Assembly: GCF_017498525.1 (NCBI RefSeq) | Contig: NZ_CP071796.1 | Coordinates: 1,364,001-1,428,000, forward strand | DNA: 64,000 nucleotides | DNA from: Ottowia testudinis | GTDB taxonomy: Bacteria; Pseudomonadota; Gammaproteobacteria; Burkholderiales; Burkholderiaceae_C | Direction of reading: 5' to 3' | Part shown: positions 25,726 through 34,925 of the stretch, piece after piece | How the letters are laid out: every line of letters begins with the position of its first letter | How positions within the stretch are numbered: the first letter of the stretch is position 1 | The notes under the pieces: model-generated | What the model was told of the DNA's origin: nothing | The model's input: the letters and a program-made list of their open reading frames with translations, nothing else | The model's database searches: none | Program-made: the position numbers and the translations under genes

Positions 25726-27042
25726 ATGAAATCCGAGTGCGGACCGGCAAGCCCTTCGGTATCAGGGCACTTGTTTTCGAAGCCGATGGTGGATGAGTTC
25801 ATTCTGGGCCATCTCGGTCGCAACCGCAGACTGCTCGGATTTCCGACCACAGAAGCGCTGGTGACGGAACGATATCTGGAGTTGAACCCTGGGTGCCATG
25901 CTTCTTTCGCCAAGTCTTGCGCCGTCGTGGGAACTACGCTCGCCGAGCTTGACATCAGGGTGTATATCCAACTCCACACGCTGCTGCCTTTCCTAAGGTT
26001 TGCTGGACGGCGAGAAGCGAGTCCTGGGCAAGGTCGCCCGGTGTCGTTCGAGGTCAGCCGATCCTGCTCGATTGCACGCAACGTCGCTTCTTTTTGCCCC
26101 GCATGTGTGGAGGAAGACGAGAGCTTTTGGGGCTTCAGTTACTGGAGGCGCTCTCATCAATTGCCCGGGCACGACTGGTGCGGCAAGCACGTAGAGACCC
26201 GTCTACTCGATATCCCGCAGGTTCGGTCGTTCGAGCAAGTCCCACGAACTTTCCTCACCTCGGCGCACACAAGCTCTGATACCGAGGCACACACGTCAGA
26301 CCCCAACCTCGTTGTTAACCGGTTCTTGGCAGCGTCTGAGGCCATGCTCGACTCTCCATTACGTGACCGCCGAGCTCAGGTTTCCGTCGTATTGAACTCA
26401 CGCGCTCACTCGCTCAATATATGCACAGGTAAGGCAAGGCTCGCAACCACGAAAGAGCTTCTGAGTGATTGGTGTGTCCGTGCCCTTTCGCGCGAATTCC
26501 TAGAGGACCTCTTTCCCGGCGTATCAAACAAGGAACCTGGCGTCAGATTTGAGCCCATCGACAGTGCAGTAGACGCGGGTCAAACGGGAGCATCGTCCGC
26601 CGCTATTGCCCTGGCAATTGCGTTGCTCTTCCCAGAAGTCGAACAAGCCTTCAGAGCCATCGATTCCGCGGAACCCCATGTAACGCGTCGGGGGAAATGC
26701 GCCACCTTAGAGACCTACTACGCGACGAGGGGCGATCTCCACAAGATGGCAAACGTGCTCAAACTGAGCCATGAGGATGTCGCCCACAGACTGTTAGCCA
26801 AACGAGCGCAAATCCTAAGAAAAGCGAAAGACACTCCTGAGGGGAGAGCTGTCGCGATGTTCGTCCAAGGTCGCAGTCTGGATCAAGCCTGTAAGGACAG
26901 TGGTGCCTACCAGCCGTTGGTTGAGCGATTACTTTGGCTAAACCTCTTAAAGTCACACCCCGCGGCGTCAGCTACGAATCGAGAGTTGGACATGGTGAGC
27001 AGTGTCTCGCCGATGGCCGCAAGGCCCAGCAGGAAAAGATGA
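25726..27042 (+). CDS. TniQ-family target-site selector 2
   Basis: Second TniQ-type protein, 438 residues. The zinc finger C124-x2-C127 ... C152-x2-H155 (FCPACVEEDESFW, HQLPGHDWCGKH) and the shared W(R/H)RSHQLPG block align with TniQ 1, but the rest has diverged and the C-terminus is shorter. ATG 25726. The last ~20 codons overlap a PsiF-like gene fragment, so the native 3' end may have been replaced. Two selectors imply two target pathways, as with TnsD and a TniQ in other Tn7-like elements. Confidence 0.8.
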   Translation: MKSECGPASPSVSGHLFSKPMVDEFILGHLGRNRRLLGFPTTEALVTERYLELNPGCHASFAKSCAVVGTTLAELDIRVYIQLHTLLPFLRFAGRREASPGQGRPVSFEVSRSCSIARNVASFCPACVEEDESFWGFSYWRRSHQLPGHDWCGKHVETRLLDIPQVRSFEQVPRTFLTSAHTSSDTEAHTSDPNLVVNRFLAASEAMLDSPLRDRRAQVSVVLNSRAHSLNICTGKARLATTKELLSDWCVRALSREFLEDLFPGVSNKEPGVRFEPIDSAVDAGQTGASSAAIALAIALLFPEVEQAFRAIDSAEPHVTRRGKCATLETYYATRGDLHKMANVLKLSHEDVAHRLLAKRAQILRKAKDTPEGRAVAMFVQGRSLDQACKDSGAYQPLVERLLWLNLLKSHPAASATNRELDMVSSVSPMAARPSRKR

Positions 27043-27122
27043 AGACCTGTAACGTTGAGGCCAAGGGAAAGAAGGGCGCAGAGCGTCGCACCTTTATGTC
27101 GGATTGCTTGAGCAAGCACTGA
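26985..27122 (+). pseudogene. PsiF-repeat gene fragment
   Basis: Encodes ADGRKAQQEKMKTCNVEAKG then ERRTFMSDCLSKH, a PsiF repeat (QxxKMxxCN...ERKxFMxxCL). Normal PsiF proteins start with a signal peptide, absent here. It overlaps the end of TniQ 2 in another frame and probably marks a recombination junction. From 27123 to 27358 I see no gene. Confidence 0.55.
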
Positions 27123-27358
27123 GAGCCGGATAACTTCCGGAGTCGCAAGTTCAAATCCCTCCTAAGGCACATGCATCGTGGATCATTGTCTGGCGACAGC
27201 GTCGTAAGAGGTGGCAGCACGCCACAAGTCATCTAGCAACGGCGCCGTCTTGCAGCCATTGAATCGGGGCGCTAACGACACGACCAAAAAGCGAAATGAT
27301 CAATGGTAGAAAGGCCAGGCTAGAGATTCGTCCGCTTAGATGTGTCGGCCCCGGTTGT

Positions 27359-27646
27359 CTAACTGCGCGACAGCTGGAGGAAGGTTTGATTCACCAATGC
27401 ACCAGGCTCTACACCTAAGCCTTCAGCCAGTTTGAGGATCACCCATAGCGTGGGCTGGTTCTCACCTCGCTCGATTCGCCCGACGTGCGCGCGTTCTAGG
27501 CTCGCGAGGTGGGCCAAGTCTTCCTGCGATACCTGCGCGTTCAGACGCAACTGTCGTACCACCTGCCCAAAGGCCGCAGCAGACCGTGGCTCAAAACTCC
27601 TTGAGCCAAAAGGTCTCCCCTTGCTGATCTTCGGCGCGCCGACCAT
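27359..27646 (-). CDS. XRE-family transcriptional regulator
   Basis: Protein of 95 residues: VVRQLRLNAQVSQEDLAHLA then SLERAHVGRIERGENQPTLW is a classic Cro/C1 helix-turn-helix. The C-terminus continues LAEGLGVEPGALV. It is divergent from the gene at 27726 and may control it and the cluster that follows. Confidence 0.78.
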   Translation of the reverse strand: MVGAPKISKGRPFGSRSFEPRSAAAFGQVVRQLRLNAQVSQEDLAHLASLERAHVGRIERGENQPTLWVILKLAEGLGVEPGALVNQTFLQLSRS

Positions 27647-27725
27647 GGGCGCAGAGGATCAAGCCATGTATCATTAAAAGCCACGCATAACTATGCGCAG
27701 AATCTATTTGGGTAGGAGGCAATGC

Positions 27726-28286
27726 ATGTTGGGATTTCGTTGGACGGCCATGCTCTTCGCCAGTGCTTTTTGGTTGAGCGCCCACGCCGGCACCAAAGTC
27801 ATCAACGTCGAGTTGGGCGTCAGCACCCTGGAGCAAGTGCGCAAGGAAGCCGCCTCGGCCGGTCGCATCCAGAACGCCGGCACCAGCACCTGGTCCAAAG
27901 GGCCGATCCTTCAGATCGACAACCCCGATCTGGGCATCGAGGGCGTCAAATCGGTCCAGTACATCTTCGACGCCGCCGGCAAGCTATCGGCCGTGGTGAT
28001 GACCATGCCTGCCACCAAAGGCATGGCCGACCTGGAAAAACGCCGCTTCGACGAAGTCGCCAGCGTCCTGGGCGAGAAGTACAAGTTGGCCAAGAAGGTT
28101 CGGCCTTCCGTCGGTGACCGTTATGCCAAGTTCACCGCGCCGGACACCGTCATCGAGATCGACGCTCCGCACATGTCCTTCGACATGGAGGTGCGCTACA
28201 TGACCAACGCATTTCTCAAGGCATTCAACAGCGGCGTCAGCACCGGCGCTGCCGAGCAGCGTGCCAATGAGAAATCCAAGTTCTGA
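27726..28286 (+). CDS. Hypothetical periplasmic protein
   Basis: Protein of 186 residues with a signal peptide (MLGFRWTAMLFASAFWLSAHA). ATG 27726 is chosen because AGGAGG lies about seven bases upstream. The mature part (KVINVELGVSTLEQVRKEAA, SVQYIFDAAGKLSAVVMTMP) looks like a compact alpha/beta domain, not recognised. Its stop overlaps the next start (ATGGA at 28286), so it is translationally coupled to the ParS-like gene, an odd pairing for a secreted protein. Confidence 0.65.
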   Translation: MLGFRWTAMLFASAFWLSAHAGTKVINVELGVSTLEQVRKEAASAGRIQNAGTSTWSKGPILQIDNPDLGIEGVKSVQYIFDAAGKLSAVVMTMPATKGMADLEKRRFDEVASVLGEKYKLAKKVRPSVGDRYAKFTAPDTVIEIDAPHMSFDMEVRYMTNAFLKAFNSGVSTGAAEQRANEKSKF

Positions 28287-29134
28287 TGGACCAGCGCAGC
28301 ACCTCTCGTTCGGCATCCCCGCATTCGGCAGGCGATCTGTCCCTCTTGCGCCAGCGTTTCATAGAGGGCGCTGCACGCGAACCGGAGTGGCCCGACCTCG
28401 AATCGCTGGACAGTGGCGACCCCAACCAGGTGCTGGAAGCGCTCGCCCAGACCGGTCAGGCTTACATCCACAGTCTCAAGGCCCTGCTGGAAGAAACCCG
28501 AGGGTATCTGCCCGATGAACTGGCCAGCCGCATTGCCGAGCGCTGCGCTTTCACCGACGTTCTATGGCTGCGTGATGTCCATCGCGTGCAGGCCCTGCTC
28601 GAGTGCTCGGCAGCGACGGATGCGGAAGTGTCCTGGTTCTTGCCCACCCTGCTCACCCCGCGCAAACGCAAGTCACCCCCGCACCGGCCGGCGGAAAGCG
28701 AAGGGTGGCCAGAGGACGATCCACTGTTCTACCGCTACTTAAGTCGACTGGTTGGCCTGCCGCTGGATCGACGATCCGACGTGGCGTTCCGTGAGAAGAC
28801 TGGTCTGCCAAAGGACAAGTACTACAGCATCGTCGTCGCCATCAATGCCAAGGCGGCGCCGCAGCTTGGCACGTGGGCCGAACTGAAGGACCCGCACGTA
28901 GAGGACAGGCTCTCTGCGGCCGGATCGGCACGGGTGCTGCGAGTAGCGCGCGTCTTCGTAAGAGCGGTGCTTCTGTTCGGGACACGACCGCCAGCGGCAA
29001 AGTGGATGCTTCAGCCGCAGCCGTGGATGAACAGCGACGGGGAAGAAAGCCCGCTGGCGCTGTGCGCACGGTCCGAGGAAGGCACCCGGCAGGTCGAGCA
29101 GCGATTGGCGCGAGTATCGTGGGGCATCTTCTAG
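28286..29134 (+). CDS. Protein with C-terminal MbcA/ParS/Xre antitoxin-type domain
   Basis: Protein of 282 residues. The last ~65 (RVARVFVRAVLLFGTRPPAA then PLALCARSEEGTRQVEQRL, ending WGIF) match the toxin-binding domain of Xre/MbcA/ParS antitoxins (DUF2384). The N-terminal 200 residues are helical and unassigned. RES-type toxins usually lie next to such antitoxins; none is visible. A second ParS-like gene follows after 21 bp. Confidence 0.65.
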   Translation: MDQRSTSRSASPHSAGDLSLLRQRFIEGAAREPEWPDLESLDSGDPNQVLEALAQTGQAYIHSLKALLEETRGYLPDELASRIAERCAFTDVLWLRDVHRVQALLECSAATDAEVSWFLPTLLTPRKRKSPPHRPAESEGWPEDDPLFYRYLSRLVGLPLDRRSDVAFREKTGLPKDKYYSIVVAINAKAAPQLGTWAELKDPHVEDRLSAAGSARVLRVARVFVRAVLLFGTRPPAAKWMLQPQPWMNSDGEESPLALCARSEEGTRQVEQRLARVSWGIF

Positions 29135-29155
29135 TTCGGCAGGGACTTCAGCTCA

Positions 29156-30106
29156 ATGAATAAGCGCAAGGCAACGAAGATTCCTCGCAAGTCATCAGCC
29201 AAGCTGAAGAAGATGCTCGCGGAGTTCGACGTTTCCCAGCATGGCGGAGAGCGCATGGCGTATGAACCGGTCGGGGTGGAGTTCCCCTCGAAAGCCGAGC
29301 CGCAAGGCTCTACCTCCGGTCGATACAGGACCGTCGATCGGAAGGGGCGCATCTATCTTCAGGAAGACCTGATCGGAATGGTCTTCCGCATCACCGCGCA
29401 ATCCGATGGCACGTGGCTGCTGGAGCCGACCGACGAGGTGTCGAAATCCGAGCGCTGGGCGCATGCGCCCAAGATGGCGCGGGCTCTGGAACGTATCAAC
29501 AGGAACCGGGAGCCGGCAGCGTACGAGGCTGATGATGGCCCGCTGACTGAACGGGACCTGAGGGAAATTCGTGCGATCGCGGCCAAACAGTTGCGGAAAG
29601 GAAAGCTGCTAAGAGCGACTTCGCTGTTTCAATCAGACGCTCTCTGGCCAACACCCCCGACCTATGACCCATCCGCAGGCGTGGATGGCTATCTGGATGT
29701 GCTGCGACAAGCAAACCCATTGCAGATCGTCGCCCTCGAACGTGCCGGCGTTGCGGATACCTTCGTGGCCGATTTGGCCGAGCGCATGGCGTGGTCGCCC
29801 GAGCGTTTGCACAAACTTCTGGGACACGAGCCCGAACTGGGCCATGAGATCAGTGGTGGCTGGGAAACTGCAGGCGGCGGGGTAATGGGCCTGGTCCGCC
29901 TGATCGAGCTGGCGCGCGGGATTGTGGCGGACAGCACCAGAGAAGGCGCTGAACCGTTTGACGCCATCCTGTGGTTGGGGATCTGGCTGAATTTGCCGCA
30001 GCCGACCTTGGGAGGCCTTAGGGCGAACGAACTGCTGGATACGCCGACCGGGGCGAGCTTGGTTGCCAAGGTGCTGGGCTCAATAGGAAGCGGTGCGTAC
30101 CAGTGA
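29156..30106 (+). CDS. AbrB-like / ParS-like composite antitoxin protein
   Basis: Protein of 316 residues. Residues ~60-95 (YRTVDRKGRIYLQEDLIG, GTWLLEP) look like a SpoVT-AbrB swapped-hairpin DNA-binding domain. The last ~60 (FDAILWLGIWLNLPQPTLGG then NELLDTPTGASLVAKVLGSI) match a ParS/MbcA toxin-binding domain. If right, this is a fusion of two antitoxin modules. The middle (LRQANPLQIVALERAGVADT then WSPERLHKLLGH) is helical and could be an Xre-like part. Its stop overlaps the next start by 4 bp. Confidence 0.6.
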   Translation: MNKRKATKIPRKSSAKLKKMLAEFDVSQHGGERMAYEPVGVEFPSKAEPQGSTSGRYRTVDRKGRIYLQEDLIGMVFRITAQSDGTWLLEPTDEVSKSERWAHAPKMARALERINRNREPAAYEADDGPLTERDLREIRAIAAKQLRKGKLLRATSLFQSDALWPTPPTYDPSAGVDGYLDVLRQANPLQIVALERAGVADTFVADLAERMAWSPERLHKLLGHEPELGHEISGGWETAGGGVMGLVRLIELARGIVADSTREGAEPFDAILWLGIWLNLPQPTLGGLRANELLDTPTGASLVAKVLGSIGSGAYQ

Positions 30107-30342
30107 CTTGTTCGGACATCCCGCATGCTGGTCAAGGGGACAGCATGGAACCTGGCCTGTCGTCATGCGAGCCTCGGGTTCCCGTTCGTGAGCAACGACG
30201 GGAAAGCTTCCGCATTCAAACGCTCCAAGCCTGGGAAGAGTATTGCGTTACAGGCATGCATCCGAACGCCGATGAGGTGGATGACTGGCTGATTCAGCTC
30301 GAACAAGGCGCCGATACTGAGCCGCCGCCGTGCCACTTATGA
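30103..30342 (+). CDS. Small hypothetical protein
   Basis: Protein of 79 residues starting inside the end of the AbrB-ParS gene; an internal ATG may be the true start. The core is SFRIQTLQAWEEYCVTGMHP then ADEVDDWLIQLEQGADTEPP. It resembles small regulator-like proteins found near toxin-antitoxin genes, but I cannot name the family. Coupling to the upstream gene suggests a common role. Confidence 0.5.
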   Translation: MTCSDIPHAGQGDSMEPGLSSCEPRVPVREQRRESFRIQTLQAWEEYCVTGMHPNADEVDDWLIQLEQGADTEPPPCHL

Positions 30343-30389
30343 ATCGAACGAGTCGTCGGCGAAGTTGGAACGAGCGCTGAGGGGACACT

Positions 30390-31247
30390 ATGCAAAACTC
30401 AAAACGATTGGTCCCTGCACTGATCCTGACTTTGACACTAATCCAGAGTGGCTGTGCAACCGCGGATCAGGCACCGCCTTCACCGAAGGACCAGCCGCTG
30501 CAAACCGCCAACAGCCAAGAATCGCCCCCGGTCATCAAAACCACGATCCTCGGCTGGTCGCCGTTGAAGAAGGACCAACCTCTGCCGCCGATCCATGTCG
30601 AGTTCGAAGACAACCCCGAGCTTGTGCGCGTCATGCAGGCGTCTTTGGCGGCTGCAGGGTTTCCCGTTGCGCCGGATGCCTCGACCGCTGAGTTTCGGGT
30701 GCTGTTCAGCAGCTATTTCTCTTTCGATCGGTCGAGAACTAAGCGTCAGACCGTCTCTGTCGGCAAGCTCCTGGCGGATCAAAGAATGGCGTCGACATTG
30801 AGCTCGATGACCGAACTCGGTACGCGTGGGTACCGGGACGTAAATCTGTCGGCCAATTTGCTCTTGCTTCCGAGCTTTGGTGTGCCGGGCGTCGTGACGG
30901 GCTTGACCAACGACATTCTTGAGATCATTTCTGATCTCAGTGGGCTGCGAGGTGGACTCAACAAGGCCCTCGTTGGCGACGAGCGAGGCGTTTGCATCCC
31001 TATTCCCCCTGGCGCATGTGACAGGTGGAAGATCTACAGCCAACGGGTGACTGTGAAGGCTGCCATGTTCCCTCGGGGCGGGGACGCTCAAGAGATCAAT
31101 CTCTCTGTATCGACCGAGCATGAACGCCTCATGCCGGTTGAACTCTTCATGGATGCGCAGGCGAAGATTGTTGCCGCGCTTTTGCCCGAGGGTTTCCAGA
31201 GAACTATCCAAAGCAAAGAACTTGCGATGGCAGGCAAGGAGTCTTGA
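30390..31247 (+). CDS. Hypothetical lipoprotein
   Basis: Protein of 285 residues with a lipoprotein signal (RLVPALILTLTLIQSGC; lipobox IQSGC, Cys ~22). The mature part starts with a Pro/Gln-rich linker, then ILGWSPLKKDQPLPPIHVEF, MQASLAAAGFPVAPDASTAE and a Leu-rich segment NLLLLPSFGVPGVVTGLTND. No family recognised. It lies 47 bp after the small protein gene on the same strand. Confidence 0.65.
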   Translation: MQNSKRLVPALILTLTLIQSGCATADQAPPSPKDQPLQTANSQESPPVIKTTILGWSPLKKDQPLPPIHVEFEDNPELVRVMQASLAAAGFPVAPDASTAEFRVLFSSYFSFDRSRTKRQTVSVGKLLADQRMASTLSSMTELGTRGYRDVNLSANLLLLPSFGVPGVVTGLTNDILEIISDLSGLRGGLNKALVGDERGVCIPIPPGACDRWKIYSQRVTVKAAMFPRGGDAQEINLSVSTEHERLMPVELFMDAQAKIVAALLPEGFQRTIQSKELAMAGKES

Positions 31248-31867
31248 TTGGTTCCGAGGGGCCCGACCTGATGGTTGTTGCTATTCCGCTGGAAAGCAGG
31301 AACGCTCTATCGTCCGACATTGCCACTGGAAGCCGGCACCAATTATTCGAGCAGGCTCCTTGTATGCCGCGCGAGCAAGCGAGCGCTACATTGCTTCAGT
31401 GGCGCGACTGCGACGGCGTATGTGTAGACGAGATTAACGTCGGCGAGAGGCTGGGGCCGGTCGGTCAGACTTGGCCGCCCGATGACCGCTGTCACCGATA
31501 CCTGACATCGAAGATGCGGCGCGGAAGTTGGGCGATCAAACCTGACCGAAGGCGTATGCAAAGTTGAGGATGGCGCTCGACGCATAAGGTCTGCTCCCGG
31601 CCAATCGAGGTGTCTCGCCGCAAGCGTTGACCAACTCTTGTGCAACGGGATCGCCTTCCGTCTTCAGCTTGGAATCAGGTTCGGACCAGAATCTGACGTG
31701 TGAATCGCGCGGATGCCTGATTACCCGAAGGAGGTGTGTGCACAAGGTCATCTAACAGGCAGCGCTCGGTGGAGAGCCTCCTCTTGAAGGGGGCGAGGTT
31801 GCGGCACACTGTTGCCGTGCAGGATGATGGCGGGCGATTTTGCGATAGAGATGCTGCTGCGGTGCAA
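31248..31867. other. 620-bp stretch without a convincing gene
   Basis: Short open frames on both strands (for example 31244-31567 and 31536-31751) lack ribosome sites, family motifs or plausible composition. It separates the plus-strand lipoprotein from the convergent PIN-methylase operon. No hairpin or repeat stood out. Confidence 0.4.
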
Positions 31868-32389
31868 TCACAGCCGTAGCACGCGCAACTGCGGCTCGGC
31901 CTCGGCGAGTTTGTCGAAATCCCGATCGCAGCTGACCAGGGTCAGATCATGGGTTAGCGCCACGGCGGCGATCCAGATGTCGTTCTCTGTAATCTGCAGC
32001 GTCGAGGCCGGCCAGTCGTCGCTCCAGCGCTCGGGAGGCGTGCTCTTCACCTTTCCCTGCTGGGCCTTGTTGGGTGCGACGGTCCAGGCCCACTTTGCGC
32101 GTAGGCGCCCGTGTTCGATCGCCACGTGGCGCGTGACTTCCAAAGGTTCGGAGAGGCGTCCGGCGGCCTGTACTCGGGTGCGGACGACATCGAGATCTGC
32201 GGGGTGCGGCTTGGGCGTGCGGCCCTCGTACAAGCTGAGGCCAAATTGCATTTCAGCCAGGGACACCACGCAGATGAACAACGATTGTTCGTTACCCGCG
32301 TGTTGGGCCTGGAAGGCGACGGCCTTGGCGTGCTGCGGGTGCTGGGGGTTGGGCAGTACGGACAGAACGCTGGTATCGAGCAGGAACAC
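31868..32389 (-). CDS. PIN-domain nuclease (VapC-like)
   Basis: PIN-fold metal-dependent nuclease of 173 residues. Acidic residues are visible in FLLDTSVLS (first Asp), VSLAEMQFG (Glu), ENDIWIAAVAL (Asp) and SCDRDFDKL (Asp). GTG 32389 is chosen because AAGGGGG lies eight bases upstream and PIN proteins begin right at this strand; a TTG at 32428 would overlap the methylase gene. No antitoxin gene is adjacent. Instead it is the third gene of an operon with a MerR-like regulator and a DNA methylase. VapC proteins cut RNA; a DNA target cannot be excluded. Confidence 0.82.
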   Translation of the reverse strand: MFLLDTSVLSVLPNPQHPQHAKAVAFQAQHAGNEQSLFICVVSLAEMQFGLSLYEGRTPKPHPADLDVVRTRVQAAGRLSEPLEVTRHVAIEHGRLRAKWAWTVAPNKAQQGKVKSTPPERWSDDWPASTLQITENDIWIAAVALTHDLTLVSCDRDFDKLAEAEPQLRVLRL

Positions 32390-32402
32390 GCGCTGTCCCC
32401 CT

Positions 32403-34925
32403 TCAGGCCAAGTCGAAGACGTCAGCAACGCTGGCCGGCAACGGCTGTGCCAGCACCTTCAACGCGGCCTTGATGTCGCTGCGCGACATCGCGAGCTGCT
32501 TGTGCAGAGGCAGGGCTGCATCACCTTCGCGAGTGCCTGGGTAGCCTCCAAACGGAGCTCGTGTCGGTCGGGGTCCATCGCCCATAAATCGCAGCAGCTC
32601 GCGCTCCAACCGCGGCGGCAGGTCATAGGCCTTCAGTACGAGCGCGTCGATCTCCATCAGCAATTCTGTGGCTGACTTGGGCCGCGAAGAGAACAGCGGC
32701 CCATCGTCGCCCTCGCATGCTGCCACGTACTCTGCGACCAGACTGTCGATCTCGCGCGGCATCCGGGCAGGCGGAAGCGGGAGCTTCTGGAGTGTTTCCT
32801 TGCGCAGGCGCCGCTCGTTGTCATGGACGAAGCTATACGCATTCGCCAAGGGAGAATTGAGCACTGCGCATAGTTGAATCAGACTTATGTCTAACCCCGC
32901 AGCGTCACGCAACCATATCCCATAGAACTGCTGGGATGCAACCAATCCCGACGTGTCGACCGTGGCCAACAGACGCCAAGGACCGCGGGACGCGCGCGCC
33001 GCATTGGCAATGAGCTTGGGCGAACCCCATGGAAATTTGATAGCCGTCCAGCGCAGGTTATCCGGTCGAACATCTATGTAGACCGTCTTCTTGACCTCGA
33101 ACTGCTGGAGCGAGTCGGCTAGCAGATGCACACCGCGCCGGAACCCCGCTGTCGGTTTGCTCCGACTCACATCGTTGGGGTTCTTCCACTCGATGCCGCG
33201 ATGCAGGTCGGCTACGTCGCCAAGCGTCGGCGATCCGGCCAAGTAGTCCCAGAGGTGGCGCAGTGGACGCAAACCCACCAAGCCCGGCGAGATGCGGGGA
33301 TTGACCCGTGCGACATCGCTGGCGGAGGTCTGCAAGGTCCGGGTGAACCGCAGCCAGTCGGTACGCCGCACCACACTCTTACGGATCGTGGTCTCGAGGT
33401 CGGTGCCGGATTGGCGAGTATCCTCATCGCGCCGCGACTGGGCGATCAGGACCTCCGCGCCAATCGTGGCGTGGCGGAATATGCCTTCCGGCAACTGAAG
33501 GACTTCGACATCGCCGTAAATCTCGCAGATGCGGGCGAGGTGCGCGCGGTAGACCTTCTGCGATGACAGCCCACTGGGCAACACCACACCCACGTAGGCC
33601 GGCGGCGTCTCAATGATGGCATCTAGCAGCGCCACGGGCTTGTGGATTGACAGGGCATTAATCGGTTCTCTGAAATCCTCGAAGGGTGGATTGCAGAGCA
33701 GGACGTCGCATTGGCGGACCCGCTCGGCCAAGCGGCCGTCCAGGAACAGATCTTCGCGTGTGATCTGCCAGCCGTTGTGGTTGGGGTAATCCGCCAGAAT
33801 CAGGGCTAGTCGGGCAATCTCGCAGGCGAACGGGTCGATTTCGCTGGCACCGAAGTGGCTGACGAGATGGCTGTGCACATCGAGGGTGGACCAGTTAGCT
33901 GGCAGCAGTTCCTTGAAGCGGCGCAGCGCTGCAGTGAGGAACACGCAGGCGCCGGCGAACGGCTCGTAGACGCGCAGCTTCGCTGCATTACCACCCTGGG
34001 GCAGGCGCAGGGAGCGGACGACATAGTCCGCGGCGCTATAAGGCGTGCTATGCGTACCGTAGGCCTTGCGGGTATCCGGCGTAATGAGTGTGCTCTCGTA
34101 CACAAAGGCTAGGTCGTCGGCGGCGACGTTACGCACATAGAGGCCGTCGCGCAGATCCTGCCAGGCTCGTGTGAGCTGCGCCACCCGAGCCTTGGTCCAC
34201 TGCAGCCGTTGGGCCGGTAGGGAGTACAGTGACTCCACCTGCGTGACCACCTCGCGCGGGTCGGCAGTATCGATGCCGCCAATGCGCGGATCATCGCGGT
34301 CCAGCAGTATCTTGCCGGCCAGCAGCCGGAAGACAAGCGGCAACAACAGCTCGTAGTGCACTCCCATCGACAACTGGCCCGCGCTGACCCGTTCTCCATC
34401 GAAATGGGACAGGAAGCCGGTGAGCATCTCGTCCAGCGCCTGCTGGGTATTCGCCTGGATAGCGTAGAGCGTGCGCGGGTCGAAGAGGAGGGGGGTACTC
34501 GGGCCGTCGTCCCGCAACTGCAATGCCTTGAGTTGGCGGACGGGCTGAGGTCCCAGCCGGGACTTGTCCAACAGGAGGTTCTGCCAGTCGTCCACGTCCA
34601 CACGCGCGACCTGGGTAGCGCCGCTGGCGGTGTAGGTCCACATGGTGGCATCGTCCGTGCCTATCACCACGAGGTAGGGCGCGCCCAAGCTGGAGCTGGC
34701 TTCCACGGCCTCGCGTGCGGTCGCGTCCCCGGTCGCACGTACTATGCCCAAGGCGGCGGTTCGGTAGGACGCGGGGCCGCCGTCCACGAAGGCGGCAGCG
34801 TCAACCTGTCGCACCGGGCGTTCCGGGAGGTCCATTGCCGCGAATCGAAACTGCGGGTGGATGTCCGATGACTGGTAACCCAGGTCTCTGAGCGAGGAGC
34901 GCAGGGCTTGTACGCTGTAGTTCAC
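32403..34925 (-). CDS. N6-adenine DNA methyltransferase (Eco57I/TaqI-like)
   Basis: Protein of 840 residues. An N-terminal helical region (1-270) precedes the methylase core: ESTLITPDTRKAYGTHSTPY (277-296), SAM-binding motif I LRVYEPFAGACVFLTAAL (317-334) and catalytic NPPF in CDVLLCNPPFEDF (406-418). The C-terminal half resembles a TaqI-type specificity domain (DLHRGIEWKNPND, IQLCAVLNSPLANAY). This is the gamma-class layout of type IIG and BREX-like enzymes. No nuclease motif is seen in the protein itself. GTG start overlapping the upstream stop (GTGA). The PIN nuclease downstream may supply the effector. Confidence 0.85.
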   Translation of the reverse strand: MNYSVQALRSSLRDLGYQSSDIHPQFRFAAMDLPERPVRQVDAAAFVDGGPASYRTAALGIVRATGDATAREAVEASSSLGAPYLVVIGTDDATMWTYTASGATQVARVDVDDWQNLLLDKSRLGPQPVRQLKALQLRDDGPSTPLLFDPRTLYAIQANTQQALDEMLTGFLSHFDGERVSAGQLSMGVHYELLLPLVFRLLAGKILLDRDDPRIGGIDTADPREVVTQVESLYSLPAQRLQWTKARVAQLTRAWQDLRDGLYVRNVAADDLAFVYESTLITPDTRKAYGTHSTPYSAADYVVRSLRLPQGGNAAKLRVYEPFAGACVFLTAALRRFKELLPANWSTLDVHSHLVSHFGASEIDPFACEIARLALILADYPNHNGWQITREDLFLDGRLAERVRQCDVLLCNPPFEDFREPINALSIHKPVALLDAIIETPPAYVGVVLPSGLSSQKVYRAHLARICEIYGDVEVLQLPEGIFRHATIGAEVLIAQSRRDEDTRQSGTDLETTIRKSVVRRTDWLRFTRTLQTSASDVARVNPRISPGLVGLRPLRHLWDYLAGSPTLGDVADLHRGIEWKNPNDVSRSKPTAGFRRGVHLLADSLQQFEVKKTVYIDVRPDNLRWTAIKFPWGSPKLIANAARASRGPWRLLATVDTSGLVASQQFYGIWLRDAAGLDISLIQLCAVLNSPLANAYSFVHDNERRLRKETLQKLPLPPARMPREIDSLVAEYVAACEGDDGPLFSSRPKSATELLMEIDALVLKAYDLPPRLERELLRFMGDGPRPTRAPFGGYPGTREGDAALPLHKQLAMSRSDIKAALKVLAQPLPASVADVFDLA

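Noticed and set aside
27125-27180. tRNA-like 3' half (GTTCAAATCCC)
   Set aside because: The bases around the T-loop-like string do not pair and no acceptor or anticodon arm can be built.
31244-31567. Plus-strand frame after the lipoprotein
   Set aside because: TTG start, no ribosome site, composition unlike a folded protein, no family features.
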